Assembly: GCA_903953615.1 (NCBI GenBank)
Contig: CAJBKH010000014.1
Location: 1-8,129, forward strand
DNA: 8,129 nucleotides
Reading direction: 5' to 3'
DNA from: an uncultured Bacteroidota bacterium
GTDB lineage: Bacteria > Bacteroidota > Bacteroidia > NS11-12g > UBA955
Every line of letters begins with the position of its first letter. Position 1 is the first letter of the stretch. Positions 6,556 to 8,129 of this stretch are shown here, piece after piece. The notes under the pieces are model-generated. The model was not told where the DNA came from. It saw only the letters and a list, made by a program, of their open reading frames with translations, and did no database searches. Position numbers and translations under genes: made by a program.

Positions 6556-6640
6556 TTTTTTTCATTTGCCTTCGAATACAATTTGTGGTATCGATAAAGT
6601 TGTACTTTTACTCAACGTTTTTTCAAAGTGCACATAAGTT

Positions 6641-6661
6641 ATTTTTTACCATGTAAAAAAT
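6641..6661. repeat. Perfect 9-bp A/T inverted repeat with CAT loop
   Basis: ATTTTTTAC (6641-6649) and GTAAAAAAT (6653-6661) pair perfectly around the 3-nt loop CAT. Its A-run is also the T-tail (minus strand) of the next hairpin at 6661-6689, so the two structures share one base and compete for pairing. Confidence 0.6.
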
Positions 6662-6689
6662 CGGTAGCTCTGTCCTTAGTAGCTATCGA
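6655..6689 (-). terminator. Candidate intrinsic terminator, minus strand
   Basis: The arms TCGGTAGCT (6661-6669) and AGCTATCGA (6681-6689) pair over nine positions around an 11-nt loop. On the minus strand there is one A-C mismatch, and the stem is followed by six T (6660 down to 6655). This fits an intrinsic terminator for transcripts that come through the tandem array from the nucleoid-associated gene, and it lies before the enoyl-CoA hydratase promoter region. On the plus strand the stem is fully paired (one G-U) but has no T-run. Confidence 0.4.
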
Positions 6690-6720
6690 AAAAAGTAAGT
6701 TAAATTGACAACACTCCTCT

Positions 6721-7235
6721 AAAATGGTTTTGGGATAATTCTAACATTTAGAGTGCTCCCTTTTGTGTTCTTAAGGACTATAATAGAAAGCAAATTACGC
6801 TTTAGCTTAATTAGCCCCAATTGTTTTCAAAGTCTATAATCTCACCTATTTCTTTTGCTCCTTTTGTGTTAAAATGGTTCTAAATGGTTTTATGTGGTTC
6901 TGGGATATTGCATACTATAAGAGTGCTCCCTTATGTGCGCTTGAGGACTTTTTTAGAAAGCAAATTACGCTTTAGCTTAATTAGCTAAGAATTAAATCGA
7001 AGATACAAACCATCTAACTTCTTCTTTTGTGACTCATGTGTTAAAATGGTTCTAAATGGTTTTATGTGGTTCTGGGATATTGCATACTATAAGAGTGCTC
7101 CCTTATGTGAGCTTGAGGACTTTTTTAGAAAGCAAATTACGCTTTAGCTTAATTAGCTAAGAATTAAATCGAAGATACAAACCATATTACTTCTTCTTTT
7201 GTGACTTATGTGTTAAAATGGTTTTATGTGGTTCT
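6721..7235. repeat. Tandem array of about 172-bp intergenic units
   Basis: The spacer between the nucleoid-associated gene and the enoyl-CoA hydratase holds three head-to-tail units and a fragment. Unit 1 is 6721-6870 (150 bp, diverged, lacking about 20 bp near its start). Unit 2 is 6871-7042 and unit 3 is 7043-7214, both 172 bp with only four differences. The fragment at 7215-7235 repeats the unit start with a 10-bp deletion. Each unit begins AAAATGGTT and ends with a word like TTTTGTGACTTATGTGTT. A 32-bp core (6784-6815 in unit 1, beginning TAGAAAGCAAATTACGC) is identical in all three units. The length 172 is not a multiple of three and no open frame runs through the array, so it is not a coding repeat. 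There is no spacer variation of the CRISPR kind. Function unknown. Confidence 0.92.
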
Positions 7236-7266
7236 ATGTAGTTTCAATTGTAACTTGTGGTAAAAC

Positions 7267-8129
7267 CTACGCCTCGTTTTTGTAATAAATCTTGTAAAAC
7301 TTCCGCCCATCGGGATCTACCCCCTGCTCTATCATTTCTTTATTACCATGAATGTAGATATGGAAGTTCTTATCGAGTTTTAGGACGCTCTTAAATACCC
7401 TTGCTTGTTTCTTGACGGCTTGGTCGGAGATTTCGAAGGTATCGGCCAAATGGATGTCATTGTCTTCGCGGTAAACCTCATCATATTTCCTAAACGATTC
7501 TATGATTTGTGGATGTTGGAACACCTCCTGTTCGAACTCTTCTTTTTCGAAATTATCGTGGTTCTTAAAATACTCCATCGAGCGGTTGAGGATTTCTATT
7601 TGATCGGTTTTATTGGTTTCAAAATCTTCTGTAAATTGTTGGGTAACATAGTTCTTGGCGATGTTCAAAAAATCTTTGGTTTGATGGTAATCGTCGTTTC
7701 GGGTTTTGAGCATCAAGAAGCTGTCTTTCCAAAATTGCGCTTCGGTCGATTTGTTGGCCTTATCGACGATACAAACTTTATAGCCTGCCTCTTTTTCTAC
7801 ATTTAAAATCAAACAACCTTTATCCAGTTTATCGATATTGATACCATCTTCGTACTCCAACAGAAACTGTGATTTTTTCTGATCGATTTTCAAAAAGGGT
7901 TGGCGGTTTTCCGACTTGAAAATACCGATGGCATCTGCTGTTTCGCCACCAATGAACAAGTTGCTAAAATGCGCTATGAACAAGTCGCCCGACTTGATAG
8001 AAGGATGGTTAGACATTTCGTACAAATGCTTGGCGATATTGATGGTATTCAAATGAAAATCGCTAATGCCTTCGAATATGGAGGTGGCGTAGATGTACAA
8101 TGGATTGAGTTTAAAATCCATGTTAGTAA
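7267..8129 (-). CDS. Nucleoid-associated protein (NdpA/YejK, NA37 family), 5' end outside the window
   Basis: About 284 residues from M at 8121 are visible and match the NA37 family, known from E. coli YejK and pseudomonad NdpA. These proteins bind the nucleoid, and YejK has been linked to topoisomerase IV. Typical stretches are INIAKHLYE, GDLFIAHFSN, DAIGIFKSEN, GINIDKLDKGCLILN, and near the C terminus QAVKKQARVFKSVLKLDKNFHIYIHG. The reading frame stays open upstream of the ATG at 8121 to the window edge. As I recall them, Bacteroidota homologues have roughly 60-70 more residues before this point. The ATG at 8121 is therefore probably an internal methionine and the gene is truncated only by the window, not broken. 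The C terminus is complete (stop TAG at 7267-7269). No signal peptide or membrane segment is seen. Downstream lies the tandem array. Confidence 0.85.
   Translation of the reverse strand, partial: TNMDFKLNPLYIYATSIFEGISDFHLNTINIAKHLYEMSNHPSIKSGDLFIAHFSNLFIGGETADAIGIFKSENRQPFLKIDQKKSQFLLEYEDGINIDKLDKGCLILNVEKEAGYKVCIVDKANKSTEAQFWKDSFLMLKTRNDDYHQTKDFLNIAKNYVTQQFTEDFETNKTDQIEILNRSMEYFKNHDNFEKEEFEQEVFQHPQIIESFRKYDEVYREDNDIHLADTFEISDQAVKKQARVFKSVLKLDKNFHIYIHGNKEMIEQGVDPDGRKFYKIYYKNEA

Noticed and set aside
6403..6597. Plus-strand open frame of 64 codons at the start of the enoyl-CoA hydratase
   Set aside because: It begins inside the hydratase gene in antisense and ends in the spacer; no motif, and no sign of coding beyond the absence of stops.
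6721..7235. CRISPR array
   Set aside because: The repeats are about 172 bp long and directly joined, with no unique spacers, and no cas gene is in the window.
6460..7266. Insertion sequence or gene remnant in the long spacer
   Set aside because: No frame shows transposase or other protein similarity; the content is explained by hairpins and the tandem array.
7405..7806. Plus-strand open frame of 133 codons
   Set aside because: It lies wholly antisense to the nucleoid-associated gene, whose protein matches a known family; the hydrophobic plus-strand product is a by-product of that coding sequence.

Overview
The window looks like a chromosomal piece of a member of the Bacteroidota. Three things point there. 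The first gene ends in a type IX secretion (Por-type) C-terminal sorting domain. The genes lack Shine-Dalgarno sequences in front of their starts. Boxes of the form TAnnTTTG or TAnnTTCG lie upstream of several genes. The DNA is AT-rich, and the intergenic spaces hold short hairpin and direct repeats of a style common in this phylum. The genus cannot be fixed from the sequence.

All six recognisable genes lie on the minus strand, so transcription runs from high to low coordinates. In that direction they are: the 3' part of a nucleoid-associated protein gene (NdpA/YejK, NA37 family), cut by the right edge; an 808-bp spacer with a tandem array of about 172-bp units; a short-chain enoyl-CoA hydratase; a compact cluster recJ - lptB - pth - hotdog thioesterase with gaps of 8 and 6 bp and one 8-bp overlap; a 555-bp spacer crowded with inverted repeats; and a secreted seven-repeat delta-60 protein with a type IX sorting tail.

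The tight cluster mixes unrelated housekeeping jobs: single-strand DNA degradation in repair (RecJ), the ATPase of the lipopolysaccharide export machine (LptB), rescue of stalled peptidyl-tRNA (Pth) and acyl-CoA hydrolysis. The spacing implies one transcript, probably ended by a hairpin with a U-rich tail at about 1976-2006. The enoyl-CoA hydratase stands alone, 132 bp upstream of recJ. The delta-60 gene has its own promoter-like box.

No convincing new multi-gene system, defence island, CRISPR array, transposase or RNA gene is visible. The least explained material is non-coding: the tandem array at 6721-7235, with a 32-bp core identical in three otherwise diverging copies, and the cluster of palindromes and direct repeats at 1685-2006.
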